A DNA stretch of 64,000 nucleotides from Gimesia alba (GTDB lineage: Bacteria; Planctomycetota; Planctomycetia; Planctomycetales; Planctomycetaceae). A program made the position numbers and the translations under genes. Location of the stretch: the NCBI RefSeq assembly GCF_007744675.1, contig NZ_CP036269.1, positions 4,815,546 to 4,879,545 of the forward strand, written 5' to 3'. A model generated the notes under the pieces. The model was not told the DNA's origin. It did not search any database and worked only from the letters and a program-made list of their open reading frames with translations. Position 1 is the first letter of the stretch, and each line of letters opens with the position of its first letter. This document shows positions 10,701 to 17,365 of this stretch, piece by piece.

Positions 10701-12099
10701 CAATGCGTCCAATCAGAACAGCGTGTGGCGGAGCAGGCGTTTCTTTTTTGTCACTTTTGGGTTGTGATGGATCGGCATGGATCGGTGGCGGAACTTCCTC
10801 GTTTTTCGTTTGTTCTGAAAACCCAGTTTTCGATTTTGATTCTGGCTCGGTTCTCTCTTTTGTTGTACTGGTCTGTTTCTCTTTTGGCTCGACGGCAGCG
10901 AGAGATTGATCTAATCTGGACATCGGCAGAAACAGGATTCCGGTGAGCAGGACCATCGTGAAACCGGCAAAGCCCAGCTTGGCAGACCGGGGAATCGGCC
11001 GCGAGATAATCCGACGAATCCGTTGTGCCAGCGGTTTGCGCGGTTCGAGAATACCAATTAATTGCAAGCTGACTTTGTCAGTAAATGGTGTCAACGCTGC
11101 AATATCCAACAGCGTTGATGAATACTGCTCCGACTGCACATCCAGTGTCACCAGCACTGTTTCATCAACGGCCTGTTCTCGTAATCGCCTGAGTATAAAA
11201 TGCGCAACCCAGACCATTGGATTATAAAAATAAAGAATCAGCAACAGGGTCTGCAAACAGTTCAACTGTAAATCATAGCGTTTCCAGTGTGCTAGTTCAT
11301 GAACAAAGACCTGGCGAAACTGATCCTGGTTGAGTTGATCCAGCAGGTGCTCTGGCAGCACGATCGTCGGTTTCCAGAGACCGCAAATAGCAGGACTACC
11401 CACGCGATCTGAGAGCTTCAGTTTCACGATATCCTGTTTCAGACCAATCAGGTGACAGCAATCATGCATCAGATCAACTAGTTCAACAGGAGCCGACTCT
11501 GCGTGCCGTGTGAGTTGCCGGACCCGGAGCGTGCGCAGGAAGACGAAAACACACAGGACAGCAACAACCGACATCCAGATCAGTAGCAGTATCGCCGCCG
11601 GTTCCAGAGACAGAACGGGAGCCGGCACTGCTTTCTGAGCCTCAACATTGGGAAGTGGGGGAACAGGAGTGGCGTCAGAAGCGGCCGCGGGCAGCATCGC
11701 AGGTGCTGGTTGAAAATGAGGGCCCGTATCCGAAACAAGCGGTCGGTCTGTCAAAACCGGTTTTGCTGGAAGCGTCTCTGGCTTGAAGGTCTCAGTCACC
11801 CTGTTCTTCACAACAGCGGTAGAAGTATCGATGGTAGTCACTGCTGGAATAAAATCTGCCAACCAGTACGCGGCGCTGGCAGGCGAGGAAAGTGTCACCG
11901 GCAAAACAAGTTTGAGCAGTACCAATGACCAGAGCCAATACCGGGTGACGGCTCGAATTTTGTGACGTAGAAACAAATCGGCCAGCAGGAGAATGATCAC
12001 CAGCACACAAACCTGCGCAAACATCACAGAGCTGAAACTCCAGAATTGCTCGCCGTAATAATTGAGCAGCGTGATCATCTCATTCCATGGTTCAGACAT
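7708..12099 (-). CDS. M56 family BlaR1-like protease with long CarboxypepD-regulatory-like repeat tail (module 1)
   Basis: The ATG at 12099 is used because GGGAG lies 8 bases before it; an in-frame TTG 15 bases upstream overlaps that site. The protein of about 1463 aa has N-terminal membrane helices (about 25-45, 53-70, 165-190), then the M56 zinc protease motif HELAHWKRYD near residue 267, a further helix near 380 (FAGFTMVLLTGILFLP) and a low-complexity linker. The rest is a chain of carboxypeptidase-regulatory-like beta-sandwich repeats (for example GRIVDKTGAPVTDAEV, GTVVDEKGQPIDGATV, GLVTDAAGQPEPNTT), presumably outside the membrane. BlaR1 proteins sense a ligand and then trigger cleavage of their BlaI repressor. 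Here the usual penicillin-binding sensor domain is replaced by these repeats, so the ligand is unknown. The gene is 30 bases after its BlaI partner. Confidence 0.9.
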   Translation of the reverse strand: MSEPWNEMITLLNYYGEQFWSFSSVMFAQVCVLVIILLLADLFLRHKIRAVTRYWLWSLVLLKLVLPVTLSSPASAAYWLADFIPAVTTIDTSTAVVKNRVTETFKPETLPAKPVLTDRPLVSDTGPHFQPAPAMLPAAASDATPVPPLPNVEAQKAVPAPVLSLEPAAILLLIWMSVVAVLCVFVFLRTLRVRQLTRHAESAPVELVDLMHDCCHLIGLKQDIVKLKLSDRVGSPAICGLWKPTIVLPEHLLDQLNQDQFRQVFVHELAHWKRYDLQLNCLQTLLLILYFYNPMVWVAHFILRRLREQAVDETVLVTLDVQSEQYSSTLLDIAALTPFTDKVSLQLIGILEPRKPLAQRIRRIISRPIPRSAKLGFAGFTMVLLTGILFLPMSRLDQSLAAVEPKEKQTSTTKERTEPESKSKTGFSEQTKNEEVPPPIHADPSQPKSDKKETPAPPHAVLIGRIVDKTGAPVTDAEVILSPEHGGRVITTKSDAEGRYLFPEVKQLGKYYLRVKSKRWVGIQRRSDCPLVNLTDEFNTIQDVTLERACRLQIEAVDEQGNPVPRVRVYAKSMADTNQYSSETVTTDQQGQAILGLKPSEFKYKIATSSPNYGFAKLIVKLDDPEKIVKYQLVQRRGIDVRGQVLCSDGKPPAGWKINALPDWWNFGRYPSGYEIGKDGSFTLPHIVPEKYNVSVSVPMGGRSYSPRTVLGPTNLLSQEQPLSLKLNYPSPASLVSLSGKIQYSGGGRPQRGFWIFANSDEPLRRGSVYIRPGQTEFRFDPIQRGQYKLKIESPGLELKGGDFTVRAPAKEIKLNVVVKGKPKLQGTVVDGDTSKPVTEYQVSVIKTRTLRGPNYAQNPRWMNVDNAAGKFEVEVNGPGVYVVQVAAAGFAPALSESINTDSSQGKPIQIRLKVGSSLSGTVVDEKGQPIDGATVIPLSKSRGVSPTSLGAFTTEDGATKTVDGKFTLKHLGFEKESLKVTHPDYAFTIVEEIDLKASPVPDIKITLKRGGTVKGLVTDAAGQPEPNTTLFFRDSAAYNGDSSSQDGLLATVITDEKGEYTVSHLPEVISNVIRAEEWTSNGVVRQTILPENGQTSKLNLGGRPKVSGLLKVNGKPLANRRLLFAGESPNSGIFRAYSVTGSNGSFEFYGAGPAERTLYYAVPERLNDWVRVDSYRLLSEDQDLGTIDQKIGQLVVNCQPEPTKNMRLTLRAYNPVWTFGRETGILAPRQSNQEPFVFTQVPPGEYELVASRPGYPTVYRKMILSPDNVNASVTLPLSEGTATLRGSLSKELFGPTKAIWLKLWSEDKRLMSRILPDEQGKFTVKHLPAGDYFLTEQDVRDSKKLLQFSLKKNEEKTLNLTPELIGKPSPKPGFRVIKVFTENGIPLPGCEVQLKSATGTISRHSQQEERQHFVGTPGTYEMTAKYPGFETLKQKVELIIPDADGSYPKDVTIIVRLKPVDQ

Positions 12100-12129
12100 C
12101 TCTCTGACTCCCAATGTTTAATGTATTGC

Positions 12130-12534
12130 TTACTCAGACTTCCGATCGGCGCGGCTGATCAGCTTGCGGAGCTGTTGAATCTCTTCGGCCGAGAGTTCTT
12201 CTTCGTCGACTATGAATTGAAGCATGGGGGTTAAAGCGCCATCAAACGCGCGGCTCAACAATCGCTTCAACTCACCCCGTTTCGCATTCTCAGGACTTAT
12301 TGCAGAGCTGAACAGGTTCAGGTTACGAATTGACTTTCTCGTCAACTGCCCTTTTACAACCATCCGATCCATTGTGGTTTTGACAGTGCTGTAGGCCCAG
12401 GCGTGTGTTTCCGCTAACACTTCCTGCACGGTTCCAGCCGCACACGGTTCGTGCTCCCAGACCACATTCATAATGACCCATTCGACGTCGGTCATCGCGG
12501 TGGATGGTTTCTCAGATTTCTTTTTCTTACCCAT
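12130..12534 (-). CDS. BlaI/MecI/CopY family transcriptional repressor (module 1)
   Basis: The start is the ATG at 12534 (MGKKKKSEKPSTAMTDVEW), preceded by GGGAGATCCTT; a longer frame to 12567 would cover the promoter region. The winged-helix pattern is clear: EWVIMNVVWEHEPCAAGTVQEVLAETHAWAYSTVKTTMDRMVVKGQLTRK, followed by a C-terminal dimer region (RLLSRAFDGALTPMLQFIVDEEELSAEEIQQLRKLI). The protein binds a palindrome as a dimer and represses its own operon, and is inactivated when the M56 partner senses its signal. It is followed by that partner on the same strand. Its promoter carries a matching palindrome just upstream. Confidence 0.93.
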   Translation of the reverse strand: MGKKKKSEKPSTAMTDVEWVIMNVVWEHEPCAAGTVQEVLAETHAWAYSTVKTTMDRMVVKGQLTRKSIRNLNLFSSAISPENAKRGELKRLLSRAFDGALTPMLQFIVDEEELSAEEIQQLRKLISRADRKSE

Positions 12535-12552
12535 AAGGATCTCCCTGAATAC

Positions 12553-12592
12553 GACAGTTGCCGACATTACACTACATATGTCGAACTGTCAA
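12553..12592 (-). promoter_or_regulatory. Promoter and nested operator of module 1
   Basis: On the reverse strand a -35 TTGACA (12592-12587) is separated by exactly 17 bases from a -10 TAATGT (12569-12564), about 30 bases from the BlaI start. The spacer contains the near-palindrome CTACATATGTCG (12572-12583, + strand), close to the TACATATGTA core known for staphylococcal BlaI/MecI operators. Nested arms, GACAGTT/CGACAT on the left and ATGTCG/AACTGTC on the right, span 12553-12590. A repressor bound here would block RNA polymerase directly. Confidence 0.72.
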
Positions 12593-12840
12593 GGAAATGT
12601 TTTTCATTTTAAACAGAAAGAAGCATCACTCGGCAGGAGAGACACTCATCCCCGGCACGGAAGAACAGATATCGCGGAGGAATGCGCGCTGGACATGATG
12701 GGAATGTCATGTTAGCATGCGTTTATATGTTTGATACGGCCTCAGATAGTCCGGTCAGGTAGAAAGCGACTCACTTTACGCTGCAGATGATACAAGCGGG
12801 CCTGTTCCAAAGGCTCCAGTTCACAACGGGAGTACGGGTT

Positions 12841-14238
12841 ATGCAACGTCGGCAATTTCTGGTGGCATCGGGGCTCGGCTTTGCCGGCATGCGATTTGGA
12901 ACGCCGACCGTAGCGGCTCCTCAGAATACTGCTCCCCCGGCGAAGAAGTCGGCGAAATCAACGATCCTCTTTTTTCTGTGTGGCGGTGCCTCGCATCTCG
13001 ACATGTGGGATCTGAAACCAAATGCCCCTGCAGAATATCGCGGTCCGTTTCAGCCTATTGAAACGTCGGCCCCGGGAGTCCGTCTTTCCGAGCACTTGCC
13101 GATGCTGGCGAAACAGGCGCATCATCTGGCACTCATCAATTCGGTCGGTGCGACAGTGAATACGAACGACCATCACGCTGGCTATTATCACAATCTGACC
13201 GGGCATATTCCGGACCAGTCTTTTGTCACCAAAGGAAACAATCGCACTCCGCAACCGGATGACTGGCCCTTCATGGGTTCGGTGGTCGCGGCGCGTCGAC
13301 CGGCTCACCCAAATCTGCCAAACGCGATCACACTGCCACACATGCCGAGCCGCGCCCCTTATACGCGGCCGGGGCAGTTTGCGGCACGGCTGGGTGTGGA
13401 ACACGATCCGATGTATATTCAAGGATCGCGGGAAGAGCCGCTCAAACTGCGCGGGCCGGCACTTTCGCTCGAAGGCAACATTACCCCTGACCGACTGACC
13501 GAGCGACGATCTCTATTAAATCAACTCGATTCCGCCCGCCGCGACTTTAATGATTTTGCTGAGATCGCCACGATGAATAAACAGCAGGAACGGGCGCTGT
13601 CGCTGCTGCTTTCGGCAGAGTCGACGTCCGCCTTCGATCTGCATGAAGAATCGCCGGCAACCATCGAACGTTACGGAAAAACGATCAACGGTATGAGCCT
13701 GCTCGCTGCCCGTCGACTGGTCGAAGCAGGGGTCCCATTTGTAACGGTCTTCTGGAAAGGGGACCTCAATCGGCTGGGCAAAAAGTGCAAGAGTGCGGGC
13801 AGCTGGGACACGCACGGCAGCAATTTCGAGTGCCTGAAAGAAGACTTGTTGCCGGAATTCGATCGGGCCTATTCCGCATTGATCGAAGATCTGTCTAACC
13901 GCGGCATGCTGGATGAAACTCTGGTGATGGTCACCAGTGAAATGGGCCGCAAACCGAAGATCGGCGATCCTCGTTCCGGCGGCAAGACCGGGGCCGGCCG
14001 TGATCACTGGACTCACTGCCTGACCGACGTCCTCGCCGGCGGCGGAATCAAAGGAGGCCAGACCTTCGGTGCCAGCGACCGTTACGGCGAATTTCCTCTC
14101 AACAGCCCGGTCACCCCGGCGGATATCACGCACACCGTCTACCACGCGATGGGCATCCACGACCTGATGGCCTACGACAAGCTCGATCGCCCTTATCATC
14201 TACTCGATGACTCAAAGCCGCTGACGGCATTGTTTTGA
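12841..14238 (+). CDS. DUF1501 domain protein with Tat-type leader
   Basis: The start is the ATG at 12841, which gives the twin-arginine leader MQRRQFLVASGLGFAG; an upstream frame start at 12787 would bury it. The body has ILFFLCGGASHLDMWDLKPNAPAEYRGPF, the conserved opening of the DUF1501 family (an alkaline-phosphatase/sulfatase-like fold), then VFWKGDLN, SWDTHGSNFECLKEDLLPEFDRAYSALIEDL and VTSEMGRKPKIG. These proteins are abundant, exported and of unknown function in planctomycetes, usually beside DUF1553 or DUF1800 partners. No such partner is adjacent here. It is divergent from the module 1 BlaI gene, so the region between could serve both promoters. Confidence 0.9.
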   Translation: MQRRQFLVASGLGFAGMRFGTPTVAAPQNTAPPAKKSAKSTILFFLCGGASHLDMWDLKPNAPAEYRGPFQPIETSAPGVRLSEHLPMLAKQAHHLALINSVGATVNTNDHHAGYYHNLTGHIPDQSFVTKGNNRTPQPDDWPFMGSVVAARRPAHPNLPNAITLPHMPSRAPYTRPGQFAARLGVEHDPMYIQGSREEPLKLRGPALSLEGNITPDRLTERRSLLNQLDSARRDFNDFAEIATMNKQQERALSLLLSAESTSAFDLHEESPATIERYGKTINGMSLLAARRLVEAGVPFVTVFWKGDLNRLGKKCKSAGSWDTHGSNFECLKEDLLPEFDRAYSALIEDLSNRGMLDETLVMVTSEMGRKPKIGDPRSGGKTGAGRDHWTHCLTDVLAGGGIKGGQTFGASDRYGEFPLNSPVTPADITHTVYHAMGIHDLMAYDKLDRPYHLLDDSKPLTALF

Positions 14239-14354
14239 TAGGCAGAATGTGACAGAGAGATCTGATTGCCATCAGATAGCAAATGCGAAGAGACTGACGA
14301 TCCATAGTTTCTAACAATCGACGGTCCACCACAGCCTTGAGGTATTAGATTATC

Positions 14355-14591
14355 ATGCCCTTTGGAATCAAATGCATTTTCACCGTAGCTGCTATTCTGG
14401 TCGGTATTACTTTCTATTTTATCGATTCCAAAGCAAACAATGCTGGTCCAGACTGGATCTGGCGTGGCGGTAAAAATGATTTCTTTAGAAATATGATTTG
14501 TAAAGAAGATGGCTCATTTAGAAAATATACAAAAGCAGGTGCTTATCTCTGGTTCGCACTCTTCATACTGATAATCTGGCTAACACCCTGA
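14355..14591 (+). CDS. Small membrane protein, 78 aa, unknown
   Basis: The protein has two membrane helices, near residues 5-24 (IKCIFTVAAILVGITFYFI) and 63-76 (YLWFALFILIIWL), joined by a polar stretch (GPDWIWRGGKNDFFRNMIC). A GAGG lies about 12 bases before the ATG. No family is recognised. It opens a short run of AT-rich, small genes (14.3-15.5 kb). Confidence 0.55.
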   Translation: MPFGIKCIFTVAAILVGITFYFIDSKANNAGPDWIWRGGKNDFFRNMICKEDGSFRKYTKAGAYLWFALFILIIWLTP

Positions 14592-14639
14592 GAGAGTTAT
14601 TATTTCAGGAACCGTTTTTGTTTTACTACGAAATAAGCC

Positions 14640-15185
14640 ATGCCTCCTCCCATTCACCATTGGCAATCTCTTCCCATCCCAGAGATTCAATCGTCACTGG
14701 ATGGTTTCACAAACTGGGTTCTATGCGGCGGCCGGTCAATTGACTGGATCCTCAGAAGAACAACCCGAGACCATAATGATACAGACATAGGTATCTTTCG
14801 CTCGGATATCATAACTTGCCTCAACTCATTCGATCCCCAACGTGTCTATCTGTGCGACCCGCCAGGAGAACTTATCACCTGGGATGGTGAGCCCATTCCA
14901 GAATGTGTGCATGACATCTGGATTACGACAAAAGACGAAAAGCAGTGGTCGATTCAAATAATGATCTATGATGACACCGTTGATTCGGTGATTTATCGTC
15001 GTGACACACGCATCACCTGGCCCAAACGCAAACATACAATTTCCATTCGTGGAATCAAGGTTTTGAACCCAATCATCACGCTCTTATTTAAGTTGCATCG
15101 GCATGAATTACAGGACAAAGACTGCCACGATGTTTCTACATTGATAAATTCATTTGCCAATAATCGAATTTATCCGGACCTTTAA
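14640..15185 (+). CDS. Nucleotidyltransferase-fold protein similar to aminoglycoside 2''-adenylyltransferases
   Basis: This 181-aa protein has WVLCGGRSIDWILRRTTRDHNDTDIGIFRSD: the Gly-Gly of a nucleotidyltransferase P-loop (residues 30-31) and the R-x-H-x-D-x-D motif with Asp47 and Asp49, which bind the metal ion. The spacing matches the ANT(2'')-I-like family. The later part (WITTKDEKQWSIQIMIYDDTV, then KVLNPIITLLFKLHRHELQDKDCHDV) also follows that family. The fold is likely, but most such genomic homologues have no shown resistance activity. Its base composition is AT-richer than the neighbouring DUF1501 gene, which hints at acquisition. Confidence 0.72.
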   Translation: MPPPIHHWQSLPIPEIQSSLDGFTNWVLCGGRSIDWILRRTTRDHNDTDIGIFRSDIITCLNSFDPQRVYLCDPPGELITWDGEPIPECVHDIWITTKDEKQWSIQIMIYDDTVDSVIYRRDTRITWPKRKHTISIRGIKVLNPIITLLFKLHRHELQDKDCHDVSTLINSFANNRIYPDL

Positions 15186-15201
15186 AGGGAAAACTAAGCG
15201 A

Positions 15202-15477
15202 ATGTGGATTTTCAACACGAACGCCCTGATCTGTGGCTTTGCCGGGTTTGCCGGTTTTTTAATTGCGGTCAAATTCAGTGACAGCCGGGGCTTGGCGATG
15301 CTGGTCGCCATCATTTGTGCGATGCTGTTTGATGTCGCGTTACGCTTCTTCAACGATGAAACAGAAAACCGCAGTATCAATCCTGAATCGGGCGGCCATA
15401 TCTGGTTTGCCCCGATCTGGGTCGTTGGAATTATTTTGCTGATCCTGCTCGGACTATCCCACTATCGCGTGATTTAG
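15202..15477 (+). CDS. Small membrane protein, 91 aa, unknown
   Basis: The start is the ATG at 15202 (MWIFNTNALICGFAGFAGFL), with AAAGGGA before it; an upstream TTG at 15154 would overlap the preceding gene. Helices are near residues 6-24, 33-47 (LAMLVAIICAMLFDVAL) and 71-86 (IWVVGIILLILLGLS). A polar stretch with NDETENRSINPESGGHIWF separates the last two. No family is recognised. It follows the nucleotidyltransferase-like gene by 16 bases and may be cotranscribed. Confidence 0.6.
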   Translation: MWIFNTNALICGFAGFAGFLIAVKFSDSRGLAMLVAIICAMLFDVALRFFNDETENRSINPESGGHIWFAPIWVVGIILLILLGLSHYRVI

Positions 15478-15520
15478 CTGCTGAATAAATGAAATCATGA
15501 CAGCAATTATTTTCAAAAGT

Positions 15521-16582
15521 CTACTTCCCTACATGCTGAGTTAAAAACGCTTTTACTTTTTTCCGTGCGAGCTTTGATTCCGGTAGATCGTAGTTGAAGA
15601 CCTGGAAGATGTGCCACATGCCTTCGTAGAGGTCGAGCTTCACCGGGATGCCGGCGGTATCGAGGGCCTGATACTGGCGGATGGTGTTACTCAGGAAGAT
15701 CTCTTTACTGCCTGCCTGGATCAAGGTCGGTGGAAATCCCTTTGTGTAGTCACCGTAGACGGGCGAGACGTAGGGATGCTTCTGATCCTGGGGAGCGGCA
15801 TACGCGTCGGCACAATGCTTGAGATTTTGGGGATAGTACAATAGCGGATCGGCCTGTTGCAGAGTGGCATAAGTGTCTCCGGTTTCTGTGATGTCAGCCC
15901 AGGGAGACCAGAGGACCACTGCGGCGGGCATACCCAGTCCTTTGTCGCGCATCTTGAGCACGATCCCCGCCGCGAGTCCGCCGCCCGCGGATTCGCCATA
16001 GACTGCGATCTCGTTCAGAGAATGCCCTGCTTTAATCAATGTCTGAATCACTGTCACCACCTGATCGGTGACTTCCTGCCATTTCCCTACAGGTGCCAGC
16101 GTGTAATCGACTGAAATCACCCGAAAGCCTGTGTCGTTGGCCATCGGAACCGCACTCATCAACCGCGAACGCGCGCTGTACATCGTGTAAGCACCGCCGT
16201 GTGTATAGACCAGAACCTGATTACTTTCTTTCCAGCCTTTGGGTTTGATATCGAGTACTGGAACTCCCCCCAGTTTGCGTTCTGTGATCTGCGGCTGATA
16301 GGTTTTGACGACTTCCGCGTTCGCGGCGGCCCGTTTCTGTTCAATCTTGGCCTGCATTGCTTTCCAGCCAGCCAGATCATCGGCAGCAGGTAGTGGAGCG
16401 GTTGCCGCAGCCCGGCTAAACTTCGAAAGCGCTTTCCGGGCTTCAGGTGAGATGGTAGAGGGAGCGTCATAATCCTGAGTGAATACCGGAGTCAGATTGA
16501 AGGCCGTCCCACACCAGATGAGAAGCAGGATTAGCATACGTGAGGCTAAAGGCTGGGGGAACATATAGTGCGGTTGTGGCAT
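15521..16582 (-). CDS. Secreted alpha/beta hydrolase (HSL/esterase-type)
   Basis: AGGAG at 16591-16595 lies 8 bases from the ATG at 16582 and only 2 from the ATG at 16588, so 16582 is preferred. A signal-like helix (LASRMLILLLIWCGTAF) precedes the mature protein. The esterase/HSL signatures are present: oxyanion HGGAY, nucleophile G-E-S-A-G-G-G, and a C-terminal EGMWHIF with the catalytic His. The acid position falls in IQAGSKEIFLSN, where a Glu stands next to the site usually held by Asp; Glu is seen in some relatives. It should hydrolyse a carboxylic ester in the periplasm. The substrate is unknown and no partner gene is evident. Confidence 0.85.
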   Translation of the reverse strand: MPQPHYMFPQPLASRMLILLLIWCGTAFNLTPVFTQDYDAPSTISPEARKALSKFSRAAATAPLPAADDLAGWKAMQAKIEQKRAAANAEVVKTYQPQITERKLGGVPVLDIKPKGWKESNQVLVYTHGGAYTMYSARSRLMSAVPMANDTGFRVISVDYTLAPVGKWQEVTDQVVTVIQTLIKAGHSLNEIAVYGESAGGGLAAGIVLKMRDKGLGMPAAVVLWSPWADITETGDTYATLQQADPLLYYPQNLKHCADAYAAPQDQKHPYVSPVYGDYTKGFPPTLIQAGSKEIFLSNTIRQYQALDTAGIPVKLDLYEGMWHIFQVFNYDLPESKLARKKVKAFLTQHVGK

Positions 16583-16828
16583 TGTCATCGCTCCTGTCGA
16601 GTTGATTATGACCTTCAGGGAATCGTCTCGACAGTCCCCTGATAATTGAGCGCTCAACATAATGTTTCAAGTCTATCAGAGACGTCGTTTACTGCAACCG
16701 TATGCCCCAAGTCCAGAACCATCGATACCATCTTTTTCGCTGATATTTGGAAAATTGAGAATTTTATTCAATAATTTGTGTGAATTCATTCGGGTCCGGA
16801 CACTACCCTGTTAGCGAAAGGATCAAAA

Positions 16829-17365
16829 ATGAACCTGACACAATTGATTGAACTCTATCGTGGGCCGCTTGTAGGCCTGATTGCTTCCTGGGGGGCTCCC
16901 TGGGGTGATGCGAAGGAAATTGCGCAGGATAGCTTTGCGGAAGCGTATCTGAAGCGCGACTCCTGTCGTGGTGACTGGGAGCAGCCTGAAGTCTTTGGTG
17001 TGTGGCTGCGTGGTGTCGCCCGCAATCGGCATCGCAACTGGGTACGCAGCCGCAAACGACGGCGAAATCATGTTACGTCGGTCGAACCCACCGTTCTGGA
17101 ATCAGTGGCGGCCCCCCCAAAAACTGAGCCCTCACCGGAACTGGAACAACTACGCACCGCGATCGAGCGACTCCCCACGAAACAGCGCCAGGTAATTTTG
17201 ATGCACTATCTGGAAGAGACCAGCGTCAAGGAGGTCGCGATATTGCTGGAAATCAGCGCCAAGACTGTGGAAGGGCGTCTGTATCAGGCACGTCGGACTT
17301 TACGACGCATGTTGGATGGAAAAGTTTCCTCGACTCAAATTGGAAGGATGTTGTTATGTCTGTAG
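16829..17365 (+). CDS. ECF-type sigma-70 family sigma factor
   Basis: The 178-aa protein has sigma region 2 (LVGLIASWGAPWGDAKEIAQDSFAEAYLKRD, then EVFGVWLRGVARNRHRNWVRSRKRR) and region 4 (LRTAIERLPTKQRQVILMHYLEETSVKEVAILLEISAKTVEGRLYQARRTLRRML), with the expected helix-turn-helix. It lacks regions 1 and 3, as ECF factors do. It directs RNA polymerase to an unknown regulon. A GCGAAAGGATC site lies before the ATG. It overlaps the next gene by 10 bases, so the large membrane protein is probably its regulator or membrane partner. The trigger is unknown. Confidence 0.93.
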   Translation: MNLTQLIELYRGPLVGLIASWGAPWGDAKEIAQDSFAEAYLKRDSCRGDWEQPEVFGVWLRGVARNRHRNWVRSRKRRRNHVTSVEPTVLESVAAPPKTEPSPELEQLRTAIERLPTKQRQVILMHYLEETSVKEVAILLEISAKTVEGRLYQARRTLRRMLDGKVSSTQIGRMLLCL

